This document shows, piece by piece, positions 14,472 through 22,009 of a DNA stretch of 24,201 bases. The DNA is from JAQYVZ01 sp035269105 (lineage in GTDB: Bacteria; Desulfobacterota; Desulfuromonadia; Desulfuromonadales; BM103). Within the stretch, counting starts at the first letter, position 1. Each line of letters starts with the position of its first letter. Made by a program: the position numbers and the translations under genes. The stretch spans positions 1-24,201 of the forward strand of contig DATFJP010000121.1 of NCBI GenBank assembly GCA_035269105.1. Direction: 5' to 3'. The notes under the pieces were generated by a model. That model made no database searches, was not told the origin of the DNA, and saw nothing but the letters and a program-made list of their open reading frames with translations.

Positions 14472-15026
14472 ATGAGCAAAAAACGCTATGCGATCGTGCT
14501 GGACACTCGCAAGTGCCTGGACTGCAAGGCCTGCACGGTGGCCTGCAAAGCCGAAAACCTGGTTCCCCTCGGCACGGAAAACTACCGGAACTGGGTCAGC
14601 GAGGGAAGGCTGCGCGGCAGCTATCCGCGGCTCGGCCAGGAATTCGTACCGGGTCAATGCATGCAGTGCGGCAACACGCCCTGCAAGCGGGTCTGCCCGA
14701 CCCGGGCGACCGGGGTCGGTGCCGGCGGCATCGTGACCGTGGAAGACAAAAAATGTATCGGCTGCAAGTACTGCATGACCGCCTGCCCCTACAACGCCCG
14801 TTATTACAATGAAGAGCGCGGTGCTGTCGACAAGTGCACCTTCTGCGCGCACCGTATCGAGCAGGGCCGTCTGCCGGCCTGCGTGGAGACCTGCCCCACC
14901 AATGTCCGCACCTTCGGCGATTTGAATGATCCGGACAGCGAGGTCTCCCGACTGCTGGTAGAGCGCCCGTACCGGGTTGTCAAGCCGGAAATGGGCACCA
15001 AGCCTTTTCTTTTCTATTTGATTTAA
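14472..15026 (+). CDS. Four-cluster ferredoxin subunit (PsrB/DmsB-like)
   Basis: A 184-residue iron-sulfur protein with sixteen cysteines in four groups: CLDCKACTVAC, CMQCGNTPCKRVC, CIGCKYCMTAC and CTFC...CVETC. This is the pattern for four [4Fe-4S] clusters in the electron-transfer subunit of molybdoenzymes. It lacks its own signal peptide and is expected to be exported by the Tat system together with the catalytic subunit. It carries electrons from the NrfD-type membrane subunit to the molybdenum centre. The ATG at 14472 follows AAAAGGAG, 30 bases after the catalytic gene. The size and cysteine pattern are complete. Confidence 0.92.
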   Translation: MSKKRYAIVLDTRKCLDCKACTVACKAENLVPLGTENYRNWVSEGRLRGSYPRLGQEFVPGQCMQCGNTPCKRVCPTRATGVGAGGIVTVEDKKCIGCKYCMTACPYNARYYNEERGAVDKCTFCAHRIEQGRLPACVETCPTNVRTFGDLNDPDSEVSRLLVERPYRVVKPEMGTKPFLFYLI

Positions 15027-15037
15027 GGAGTCTGTCC

Positions 15038-16198
15038 ATGAGCGCTATTGCCACTGTCATCAGGCGGCCGGGGGAATGGGCCTGGTTCGGCGTCCTGGCC
15101 GTCGCCATGCTCGCCGGGGGGGCTGCTGTCGGTTATGTCTTCGTTGCCGGCCACGACCACGCCCTCAATGTCAGTCGGCAGATTCCCTGGGGCATTCTGA
15201 TTTCCACGTATGTGTTTTTCGTCGTCTCTTCGACCGGGCTCTGCCTGGTATCCAGTCTGGGCGACGTCTGGGGCTTCAAGGCCTTCGAGGTGATCGGCAG
15301 GCGAGGGCATCTGCTCGCCATCCTGACCCTGCTGACCGGCTTCGGCGTGATGGCCATGGAACTGAATCATCCCTTCCGCATGGTCCTGTACGCCGTCATC
15401 AGCCCCAATTTCAGTTCGCCGATCTGGTGGATGGGCGCGCTCTACGGGCTCTACCTGGTCCTGCTCTGCGGCGAATTTACCGCACTGATGATCGGCAGCC
15501 GCCGGATGTCCTTCATTTTTGGCCTGGCGGGATTTGTCGCCGCGATCAGTGCCCACTCCAACCTCGGCGCGGTGTTCGGTTTGCTGGAAGCGCGGCATTA
15601 CTGGTACGGTTCTTTTCTGCCCATCTATTTCATTCTCTCCGCCCTGGTCTCCGGCGGAGCGCTGACTGCACTGATCGTCTATTTCAATCACAAGGCGCGC
15701 GGCATTTCCCTGTCGCCGGACTACGAACGGTTCATGATCACCGTCGGCAAGCTGCAGGCCCTGTTCATTGGCATTCTGATGTTTTTCATCGTCTGGAAAA
15801 TGATTCCCGGCCTGTACGGCAAGCCGCCGGAGAAGTACGAGGCGACCATGGTCCTGCTCGCCGGGCCGCTCGCCTTCAATTTCTGGTTTTTCGAGGTGCT
15901 GATCGGTATGTTGATTCCGTTTCTGCTGTTGATCAACCGCCGGACGCTCACTCCCTTCGGTGTGACCATCGCCGGTCTGCTCTGCACCATCGGTATCTTT
16001 TTCATGCGCTACGACCTGGTGATCGCCGGGCAGATGGTGCCGATGCGGGAAAGCGTCGCCGAAGGGCCCGCCCACCTCCTGGAGTACTTCCCGTCGCTGG
16101 CGGAATTCGCCATTGTTGCGGGGGCCATCGCTTTCTGTCTGTTCCTCTATAGCCTGGCGGAGAAATTTTTGCCCATGGAAGGGGGGCACAGGCACTGA
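15038..16198 (+). CDS. NrfD/PsrC-family membrane anchor subunit
   Basis: A 386-residue very hydrophobic protein with about nine or ten predicted helices, matching the NrfD/PsrC family (IPWGILISTYVFFVVSSTG near residue 50, MELNHPFRM near 110, ISPNFSSPIWWMG near 123). These subunits bind menaquinol in the membrane and pass electrons to the ferredoxin subunit without heme. The conserved HPFR-type and NxSSPxxWM-type segments of the family are present. The ATG at 15038 follows AAGGAG, 11 bases after the ferredoxin gene. It is the last gene of the operon, with a strong terminator 36 bases downstream. Confidence 0.9.
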   Translation: MSAIATVIRRPGEWAWFGVLAVAMLAGGAAVGYVFVAGHDHALNVSRQIPWGILISTYVFFVVSSTGLCLVSSLGDVWGFKAFEVIGRRGHLLAILTLLTGFGVMAMELNHPFRMVLYAVISPNFSSPIWWMGALYGLYLVLLCGEFTALMIGSRRMSFIFGLAGFVAAISAHSNLGAVFGLLEARHYWYGSFLPIYFILSALVSGGALTALIVYFNHKARGISLSPDYERFMITVGKLQALFIGILMFFIVWKMIPGLYGKPPEKYEATMVLLAGPLAFNFWFFEVLIGMLIPFLLLINRRTLTPFGVTIAGLLCTIGIFFMRYDLVIAGQMVPMRESVAEGPAHLLEYFPSLAEFAIVAGAIAFCLFLYSLAEKFLPMEGGHRH

Positions 16199-16233
16199 GA
16201 CTGAGGGTGGCTGAACAGAATCATGAGGCTAAA

Positions 16234-16270
16234 ATGGCCGGCTCCTTCTGGGAAGCCGGCCATGTTTTTT
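16234..16270 (+). terminator. Rho-independent terminator of the Psr/Phs-type operon
   Basis: A 10-bp perfect stem, ATGGCCGGCT (16234-16243) with AGCCGGCCAT (16254-16263), a 10-base loop, then GTTTTTT. A smaller hairpin (TGGGGAG/CTCCCCA, 16289-16310) follows without a T-run. Confidence 0.9.
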
Positions 16271-16327
16271 GGTTTCATCCGGTATTTCTGGGGAGCAATG
16301 GAACTCCCCAACTGATCGTGCATCGGC

Positions 16328-16905
16328 TCTGCTGCTAAACCGGGGACTCGCCCCCGGACGGCGACCAGGGGGACCGCTCACCCTGGTCCCCCTGGACCCC
16401 CAAGGTGCCCGATGCCGATGCCCGCCATAGCCCAGCGTAGTCCGCCATAGCGCTTCGAGCGACGGCGGACTATGGCGGACGACGGCGGGTTCCCTCCGCC
16501 AGGCGCACCCCGGCCGGACCGATCAAAACTCGCTGGCGCTCAAACAGTTGATCGGTCTGTTTCGGCCAAGGCACGCCTGGCTCCGGCATCGGCAAACGGG
16601 AGGAAAGCCGGTAATCCCATTCGCGGTCTGAAGACCGCTCCGAAATCAATCTTCTTGTTTTGGTTTGTTTTGGTTGGGTTTTGACTGGGGCTTCCCGTGC
16701 AGAGCCACTGGAACGGAGTGGAGGTTTCGGGAAATAGCCGGACAAACTGTCTGAGCCGCAAGGCGAGTTTTTGTCCGGCCCCGAAACATCTGCGGAGTGG
16801 AGGGGACCCGCCGTCGGCGGGTGGTTCTGCAGGGCGCGTTTTGGTCCTACCTTTGCCGCGCAGCAAAGGTAGGGCGCCGTCCGGGGGCGCGTCCCCGGTT
16901 CGAAG
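16328..16905. repeat. Long, densely palindromic noncoding repeat, copy 1
   Basis: No plausible gene lies in this block; predicted reading frames here are low-complexity and run across hairpins. Perfect or near-perfect hairpins are: CCGGGG/CCCCGG (16340-16357), an 11-bp stem at 16365-16395, CCGCCATAG/CTATGGCGG around 16442-16475, CCGATCAA/TTGATCGG (16519-16555), GCGGTCT/AGACCGC (16623-16638), a nested 8-bp plus 10-bp stem at 16724-16787, ACCCGCC/GGCGGGT (16806-16822) and an 11-bp stem CCTACCTTTGC/GCAAAGGTAGG (16846-16873). Its first about 230 bases recur at 23993-24201, where the window ends. The right boundary is estimated. From about 16906 to the next gene at 17006 I see nothing recognisable. 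Confidence 0.75.
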
Positions 16906-17005
16906 GCTGGTCTGTTGCAGGTCGATAGACAAGGAGACTTGGGGCTACTCGCAATTCCCGTATGAACTATTTCCTTGGGTAAGAGCAGAGTCGGCCCAAT
17001 GTCCG

Positions 17006-17617
17006 TCAACCGGCCGGGCCGGCACTCATCCCTGCTTGTTCCTGGCGGCTGAACTTCTCCAGCAGGCGGGCTCCCCAGCGGTAAAGCGGATGCGCCGTTT
17101 CATCTTCGGTGACCCGGCGGCAGAATTCGAAAATCCAGGGATGGAGATAGTCCCGGCAGAATTTGATCTGCTGCTCCCGGGTTTGCTCCAGCGCCGCCTG
17201 ATCGCCTGCTGCGGCAGCCTGAACCTCTGCCTCCGTGAGGTGGGCCATGAAGGCCAGTTCCAGAACCAGGGCATCGGGCGGCTCCGCGGAATCTTCGGGT
17301 CTGATGCCCGCTTCGCGGTAGGCGGCGACTACGCCCTGGCTGCTTTTCCCCATCAGGCGCGGCTCGGTTTCCAGGTAAACTGCGCCGTAGGGATGAGCCC
17401 GGACCCCGCCGAGACGATTGACGAACAGCCCGGTGTAGGCTGTCTGCAACTCGTGAATATCGTCCACAGCCACCTGCGGCGGGTCATCGGTGCCAACCCG
17501 TGCGGCGACTTCCTGCAAAAGCTCCTGATCGAAAATCGGCGATTCCCGGAGAGCGGGATAGTGGAAAAAGTCGCTGAGCAAGCCGTACAGACCGTTGCGA
17601 AGTTCGGGGGAATGCAT
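17006..17617 (-). CDS. TorD/DmsD-family redox enzyme maturation chaperone
   Basis: A 203-residue all-helical protein starting MHSPELRNGLYGLLSDFFHY. The pattern FxYPAL...LLQEVA, a YTGLFVNRLGGVRAHPYGAVYLE middle and the C-terminal HPWIFEFCRRV segment are typical of TorD-like chaperones. These bind the Tat signal of a molybdoenzyme and hold it back until cofactor insertion. The ATG at 17617 is chosen because GGGAG lies upstream and the family begins here; the frame stays open further upstream to 17863, but that part overlaps the cytochrome gene. Its client is probably the Tat-exported catalytic subunit at 12243-14441. It follows the cytochrome gene by 71 bases in the same direction and faces the oxidoreductase operon. 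Confidence 0.85.
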   Translation of the reverse strand: MHSPELRNGLYGLLSDFFHYPALRESPIFDQELLQEVAARVGTDDPPQVAVDDIHELQTAYTGLFVNRLGGVRAHPYGAVYLETEPRLMGKSSQGVVAAYREAGIRPEDSAEPPDALVLELAFMAHLTEAEVQAAAAGDQAALEQTREQQIKFCRDYLHPWIFEFCRRVTEDETAHPLYRWGARLLEKFSRQEQAGMSAGPAG

Positions 17618-17688
17618 CTTCTGTCTCCCGGAGGGGCCGGTGGGTGTGTCAACCCGCTGCAAAATTTTCGCGCCTGATTCATGGAGGA

Positions 17689-18024
17689 TTATTGGGCCGG
17701 ACGCGTATGGCATCCGGCGCACGCCGTTGGCCCGCCCTGTTCCTGGTGGCAATTGCGGCAGACCTGATGGAAAAGATCTTTGCCCTGAGGCGCGGATTTG
17801 GAAATTTCGTGGCACTCCAGGCAAGCTCCTGTTTCGACGCCTTTGTGATGGCAGGTTTCGCAATCCGCCACCCGCTCCTGGTGCAGCTCATGCTGGAAGG
17901 AGACGGTGCCCATGGCCGGCGCAGGCAGGTCGAACTTTTCAGGACCTTCTGCGTTTGCGGTTGAGAACAGCCAGACCGACAGGAGCACACCGGCCAGCAG
18001 AGTCGATTTCAGGATGGGCGTCAT
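17689..18024 (-). CDS. Periplasmic tetraheme cytochrome c (class III-like)
   Basis: A 111-residue precursor. The signal peptide is MTPILKSTLLAGVLLSVWLF with probable cleavage after STANA (residue 25). Four CxxCH heme sites follow: Cys55-His59, Cys68-His72, Cys89-His93 and Cys102-His106. There are exactly four further histidines (His45, His48, His60 and His86), enough for bis-His ligation of all four hemes as in cytochrome c3; the FQHELHQ and CETCHH patterns also match that class. It should shuttle electrons in the periplasm. The ATG at 18024 follows AAAGGAGG; the frame extends upstream to 18111 without a signal or ribosome binding site. It is the first gene of a two-gene operon with the TorD-like chaperone, so a link to the molybdoenzyme is likely but not proven. 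Confidence 0.88.
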   Translation of the reverse strand: MTPILKSTLLAGVLLSVWLFSTANAEGPEKFDLPAPAMGTVSFQHELHQERVADCETCHHKGVETGACLECHEISKSAPQGKDLFHQVCRNCHQEQGGPTACAGCHTRPAQ

Positions 18025-18082
18025 TGTCTGCCTCCTTTCCCGGACAGGGCAAGGTTGGATACCATTCAGGTTTCTACTTATG

Positions 18083-18111
18083 AGAATAGTTGGAAACGTG
18101 AAAAAGGTCAA
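18083..18111 (-). promoter_or_regulatory. Sigma-70-type promoter of the cytochrome-chaperone operon
   Basis: On the minus strand TTGACC (complement of 18106-18111) and TATTCT (complement of 18083-18088) are separated by 17 bases. Transcription would start near 18076, about 52 bases before the cytochrome ATG. Confidence 0.65.
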
Positions 18112-18168
18112 ACGCCGTTTTATTTTTCAGGATTGTCTTTTAACCAGAGAGGCAATGGCCCGGCTTCT

Positions 18169-19011
18169 TCAGTTCGCCGGCTCCTTCAGTACAGCCTGCG
18201 AAACCAGGTCGATAACAGCCTCCTGAGACAGCAGCGAGCGTGTTTTGGCGACAAAGCCGTTGTAGTGCACGAAGCGAATCTCGGGATGATCGGCCAGGGC
18301 GCGAAAATCGACCATCTTGTTATCTCCCAGGCGCAACAGTTCCCAGCCGGGACCGCGAGCCGAGGGAGTAATGCTGATGGCGATCCGCGGATCGTCCAGA
18401 AATCGCAGGAAGCGGTCCATGGACAGCTTCGGGTGGTCACCGATGGTACTGAAGATGGCTTTCAGGTGCCTGACTTCGATAATTTGCACATGCTGTTTCA
18501 ATTTTTCCAGCCGCTCCCGCTTCTTTTGCATGATTTTCAGGAGGTCGGCCCCCAGGTCGGCCATCAGCTCGTAAAGCATGTGGCTCTCGTCCATGAAGGA
18601 CAGCCCGGAGAAGCGGGCCAGAATAAAACCGTCGATCGGCGAAGAGGCCGCGAACAGGACATTGGTATCGATGCCCAGGTTCTCAGCAGTCCGGTGCGGG
18701 CCGTTGATATCCATCGAATTCATGTGGCTGTACCATTCGAACATCTGCAATGCCGTCTCATGGTGGCCGAAATACTGCATGACCAGATGGAAGGAGCAGG
18801 GCAGGTTGGAATCCTGATGGTGGTCGAAATTGTGTTTTTCCGGCTCGTAGTGCATGCCGACATCCACCAGGTAGGTGTCGGGATCGACGATATCTTCCCG
18901 GGTGGCTTCCCGCCGGTGGATTTCCGCGTGGCCGAGAACAGAAAGCAGAACGCATACCGAAAGAAAATCGTCTTTGTGGGCGCTGCCGGGATGGGTCACG
19001 ATTTTTACCAT
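18169..19011 (-). CDS. MYG1/UPF0160 family metal-dependent hydrolase or exonuclease
   Basis: A 280-residue protein. THPGSAHKDDF at residues 6-16 and NFDHHQ at 61-66 are the metal-binding motifs of the MYG1 family, which is related to DHH phosphoesterases. Eukaryotic MYG1 has been described as a 3'-5' RNA exonuclease; the bacterial members are poorly characterised. The length is close to that of bacterial homologues. The ATG at 19011 has a distant GGAG. It lies 67 bases downstream of the glucan phosphorylase gene in the same direction, so the two are probably cotranscribed. Confidence 0.85.
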   Translation of the reverse strand: MVKIVTHPGSAHKDDFLSVCVLLSVLGHAEIHRREATREDIVDPDTYLVDVGMHYEPEKHNFDHHQDSNLPCSFHLVMQYFGHHETALQMFEWYSHMNSMDINGPHRTAENLGIDTNVLFAASSPIDGFILARFSGLSFMDESHMLYELMADLGADLLKIMQKKRERLEKLKQHVQIIEVRHLKAIFSTIGDHPKLSMDRFLRFLDDPRIAISITPSARGPGWELLRLGDNKMVDFRALADHPEIRFVHYNGFVAKTRSLLSQEAVIDLVSQAVLKEPAN

Positions 19012-19078
19012 TACTTCGTTTGCTCCGCTTCTGAATGGTTTTACGAAAGGGTCATCGTTTCCTGCCAGGACACCGTGG

Positions 19079-20794
19079 TCAGCGCAGGTAGGCTTCGGTC
19101 ACGTAGCGTCGCATCATGACGTGGGTATTGAAATAATAGGCGTTTTTACCGATGGCCGACTTCATGACCTGGATCCAGGCCTGCCGGTCCTGGTAATAGA
19201 GAGGAATGATGACCTTTTCCAGTTTGTGGTAAAGATCCTTGACATCTTCGTCGGAGACGCTGACCTCGGTAGACACTTCGGTCGGCGGAGGACCGATGGA
19301 CCAGCCGGTGACGCCCTCGATATGCCCTTCGATCCACCAGCCGTCCAGAACACTGAAATTCGGCACCCCGTTCAGGGCTGCTTTCATGCCGCTGGTTCCG
19401 GACGCTTCCAATGGTCGCAGGGGGTTGTTCAGCCAGATATCGACGCCGGGGATCAGACGGCTGGCCACATCAATGTTGTAGTTCGGCAGATAGACGATTT
19501 TGAGGCGATCCCCGAAGTAGTCCTTCTGCGCCCGGATCTCCTGAATCATGCGTTTGCCCTGTTCATCGTTCGGGTGGGCTTTGCCGGCGTAAACCAGCTG
19601 GATTTTGCCGTCGCCCAGGGCCAGGAGGCGCTCCGGGTCGGTGAAGATCATATTGGCCCGCTTGTAGGCGGTCGCGCGACGGGCGAAACCGATGGTCAGA
19701 ACATCGGGGTCCAGATCGACGCCGTCAGCGACCTCGCGGATATACTGAAACAGGTAGGCTTTCGCCCCGCAGTGCGCTTCCCAGATCTCCTGATCGGGGA
19801 TCAGATCGATCCGTACCAGCAGTTCGGGTTCGTTCGCCCATCCGGGCAGGTATTTGTCGAACAGGGCGGTCATGTAGGGAGAGGTCCAGGTGAATGGATG
19901 CACGCCGTTGGTGATGGCGTGGATTTCAAAGCCGGGGAACAGAGCCTGGGAAACCTGGCCGTGTTTTTTGGCGACCCCGTTCACATAATGAGAGAGGTTC
20001 AGCGCCAGCATGGTCATGTTCAGTTCGGCGCTGCCGCCCAGTTCCCGCAGCAGGGAGTAGGGGATCACCGGGCCCATGATCTTTTCCACCAGGTCGTAGG
20101 GGAATTTGTCGTGACCCGCCTTCACCGGGGTGTGGGTGGTGAAAACGCATTTTTCCTGGACCTTGCGCGTGTCCCAGGAGTCCCGTTCGTCCCAGGTGTC
20201 TTCCACCGGCCGTCGGTGGCGGTTGAGCAGTTCGAGAGTCAGCAGGCTGGCATGTCCTTCGTTGAGATGGTACTTGCGGACCTGGAAGCCCAGCACCCGC
20301 AGCAGGCGGGCGCCGGCAATGCCGAGCACGATCTCCTGTTTGAGCCGGTAGGCCCGGTCGCCGCCGTACAGATGATCGGTGATTTTGCGGTCTTCGGGGA
20401 GGTTGCCCGGAATGTCCGTGTCCAGGAACAGGACGGGCAGTTCGCCCCCGGTCGGACTCTTGACCCGGTACAGCCAGGCCTGGACCTTGACGTCGCGCTG
20501 TTCGATGGTGACCAGGGTTTTGCCGGGCAGCAATTCCAGCAAATCCTCGGGCCGCCACTGTACGGGCTCTTCCAGCTGCCAGCCTTCCTTGGAGAAGGAC
20601 TGCTGGAAGTAGCCCTTGCGGCTGAGCAGAGTCACCGCCACCAGGGGCAGCTTCATGTCGGCCGCGCTTTTTATAGTATCGCCGGCCAAAACGCCCAGGC
20701 CGCCGCTATAAGTTGGGATTTCAGTGGTCAGGCCGATTTCCATGGAAAAGTAAGCGATCCGGGTCTCGTCGGTAAAGTGTCTCCAGTTATTCAT
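19079..20794 (-). CDS. glgP: Alpha-glucan (glycogen) phosphorylase, short form
   Basis: A 571-residue GT35-family enzyme releasing glucose-1-phosphate from glycogen or maltodextrins. The N-terminal RIAYFSMEIGLTTEIPTYSGGLGVLAGD is characteristic of the short bacterial and archaeal form, which is well under the about 800 residues of E. coli GlgP/MalP. HLNEGHASLL lies near residue 175. The pyridoxal phosphate lysine is probably Lys471 in EASGTSGMKAALNGVPN. IGFARRATAYKRANMIF carries phosphate-binding basic residues. The ATG at 20794 follows GGAATGGA. It heads a minus-strand pair with the MYG1 gene. No other glycogen genes are in the window. Confidence 0.93.
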   Translation of the reverse strand: MNNWRHFTDETRIAYFSMEIGLTTEIPTYSGGLGVLAGDTIKSAADMKLPLVAVTLLSRKGYFQQSFSKEGWQLEEPVQWRPEDLLELLPGKTLVTIEQRDVKVQAWLYRVKSPTGGELPVLFLDTDIPGNLPEDRKITDHLYGGDRAYRLKQEIVLGIAGARLLRVLGFQVRKYHLNEGHASLLTLELLNRHRRPVEDTWDERDSWDTRKVQEKCVFTTHTPVKAGHDKFPYDLVEKIMGPVIPYSLLRELGGSAELNMTMLALNLSHYVNGVAKKHGQVSQALFPGFEIHAITNGVHPFTWTSPYMTALFDKYLPGWANEPELLVRIDLIPDQEIWEAHCGAKAYLFQYIREVADGVDLDPDVLTIGFARRATAYKRANMIFTDPERLLALGDGKIQLVYAGKAHPNDEQGKRMIQEIRAQKDYFGDRLKIVYLPNYNIDVASRLIPGVDIWLNNPLRPLEASGTSGMKAALNGVPNFSVLDGWWIEGHIEGVTGWSIGPPPTEVSTEVSVSDEDVKDLYHKLEKVIIPLYYQDRQAWIQVMKSAIGKNAYYFNTHVMMRRYVTEAYLR

Positions 20795-20875
20795 AATCCA
20801 TTCCGGTTGTCTGATGTTGAGCGCAAAAAGCCGCTGGTAGCTGGTTCGTCGACTGCTGTTTCAACCCCTACATAT

Positions 20876-20904
20876 AACATATTCTGACAATTTTCCTTGT
20901 GCAA
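20876..20904 (-). promoter_or_regulatory. Probable promoter of glgP
   Basis: On the minus strand TTGCAC (complement of 20899-20904) and TATGTT (complement of 20876-20881) are 17 bases apart, giving a start near 20869 and a leader of about 75 bases. Confidence 0.5.
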
Positions 20905-21010
20905 ACTTTTCACCGCTTGGGATGGCAAGGCTTGCAAAAAGTTGGCAACTGTGGAGAATGAAAAATGGCCGCAGAAGCCGCATCCCTAACCTTCCTCCAG
21001 GCTGTTGCCC

Positions 21011-22009
21011 ATGTATGAAGCCTTTTTCGGACTCCGCGTCAGGCCGTTCAACCTGACGCCGAATCCGGATTTTCTCTACCTGAGCCAAACTCATCGGGAA
21101 GTCTATGCCCATCTGCTCTACGGCATGCAGAACCGGGCCGGATTCATCGAGGTCACCGGCGAAGTTGGAACCGGCAAAACCACCATTCTGCGAACCGTCC
21201 TCAATGATCTTGATCCCGACATTTTTCTGCCGGCTCTGATCTTCAACCCGAAGCTCACGGCGGTCGAATTGCTGCGGGCCGTCAACCGGGAGTTCGGGGT
21301 CCCGGCCGAGGGAGAATCCTCTGCCCGGCTGATCGAGGACCTCAACCACTTTTTGCTCAAAGAAAATCGTGCCGGGCGCGTTCCGGTTCTGGTGATCGAC
21401 GAGGCACAAAACCTTTCCGGGGATGTTCTCGAACAGATCCGGCTGCTTTCCAACCTGGAGACCGAAACCGAGAAGCTGATTCAGATCGTCCTGGCCGGAC
21501 AACCGGAACTGGGGCAGGTCTTGAGCCGGCCGGAATTGCGTCAACTCGACCAGCGCATCGCGGTGCGCTTTCATTTGACCCCACTGAGCGCACGTGAGAC
21601 GCGGGATTATATCCGGCACCGGCTGAAAATCGCCGGCCGGCCGGATGGGGAGTTATTTGCGCCAAGCGCTCTGAAAAGGATTCATCGTCTTTCGGGCGGC
21701 GTCCCTCGACTGATCAACATCTTGTGCGACCGGACCCTGCTGGTCGGCTATGCCGAGGGGGTCGGTCGTATGACACGCCGGGAGGTCATGCAGGCCTCCC
21801 GGGAAACGACGCGGGCCATCCGCAAAACCGGCTGGCGACGCCGCTGGCTTTGTGCTGCGGCCGGCGCGGTCCTGCTGATCGCGCTCGGTTGGCTGTACCG
21901 CGTCGATCTGGCAGACCTCGATTTGCCTGTGCTGGACAGTGCCAGGCAGGAGGTGTCCGCCCTGGCCGATATCCTCGGAAACCTGACAGAAAAGGATGAC
22001 CGGCAATGA
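21011..22009 (+). CDS. ExeA/GspA-type AAA ATPase
   Basis: A 332-residue protein beginning MYEAFFGLRVRPFNLTPNPDFLYLS, the standard start of ExeA/GspA proteins; an in-frame TTG at 21005 is less likely. Walker A is GEVGTGKTT (residues 50-58), Walker B is VLVIDEA (Asp130, Glu131), and a sensor-like GQPEL follows. A single membrane helix lies near residue 285 (WLCAAAGAVLLIALGWLY). In type II secretion the GspA-GspB complex uses ATP to help place the secretin ring across peptidoglycan. The usual periplasmic peptidoglycan-binding domain of full-length ExeA is missing, since only about 30 residues follow the helix. Short ExeA-like ATPases also serve pilus systems. The stop overlaps the start of the gspB-like gene by four bases. 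Confidence 0.88.
   Translation: MYEAFFGLRVRPFNLTPNPDFLYLSQTHREVYAHLLYGMQNRAGFIEVTGEVGTGKTTILRTVLNDLDPDIFLPALIFNPKLTAVELLRAVNREFGVPAEGESSARLIEDLNHFLLKENRAGRVPVLVIDEAQNLSGDVLEQIRLLSNLETETEKLIQIVLAGQPELGQVLSRPELRQLDQRIAVRFHLTPLSARETRDYIRHRLKIAGRPDGELFAPSALKRIHRLSGGVPRLINILCDRTLLVGYAEGVGRMTRREVMQASRETTRAIRKTGWRRRWLCAAAGAVLLIALGWLYRVDLADLDLPVLDSARQEVSALADILGNLTEKDDRQ

Noticed and set aside
12762..14852. 696-codon minus-strand frame opposite the oxidoreductase genes
   Set aside because: Antisense to two genes with complete cofactor motifs; no ribosome binding site and shadow-like composition.
16697..17677. 326-codon plus-strand frame from the palindromic repeat into the chaperone region
   Set aside because: Its first part is translated hairpin repeat and the rest is antisense to the TorD-like gene.
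17618..17863. Upstream extension of the TorD-like gene to 17863
   Set aside because: It overlaps the cytochrome gene, lacks a ribosome binding site, and has low-complexity Arg/Pro/Gly content; MHSPELR at 17617 fits the family start.
18875..20887. 670-codon plus-strand frame opposite glgP
   Set aside because: Antisense to a well-conserved enzyme and low in credible motifs; it also crosses the gap between two genes.
20934..20947. TGGCAAGGCTTGCA as a sigma-54 promoter for the ExeA-like gene
   Set aside because: The spacing between GG and GC is two bases short of the strict RpoN requirement; it is simply a short palindrome.
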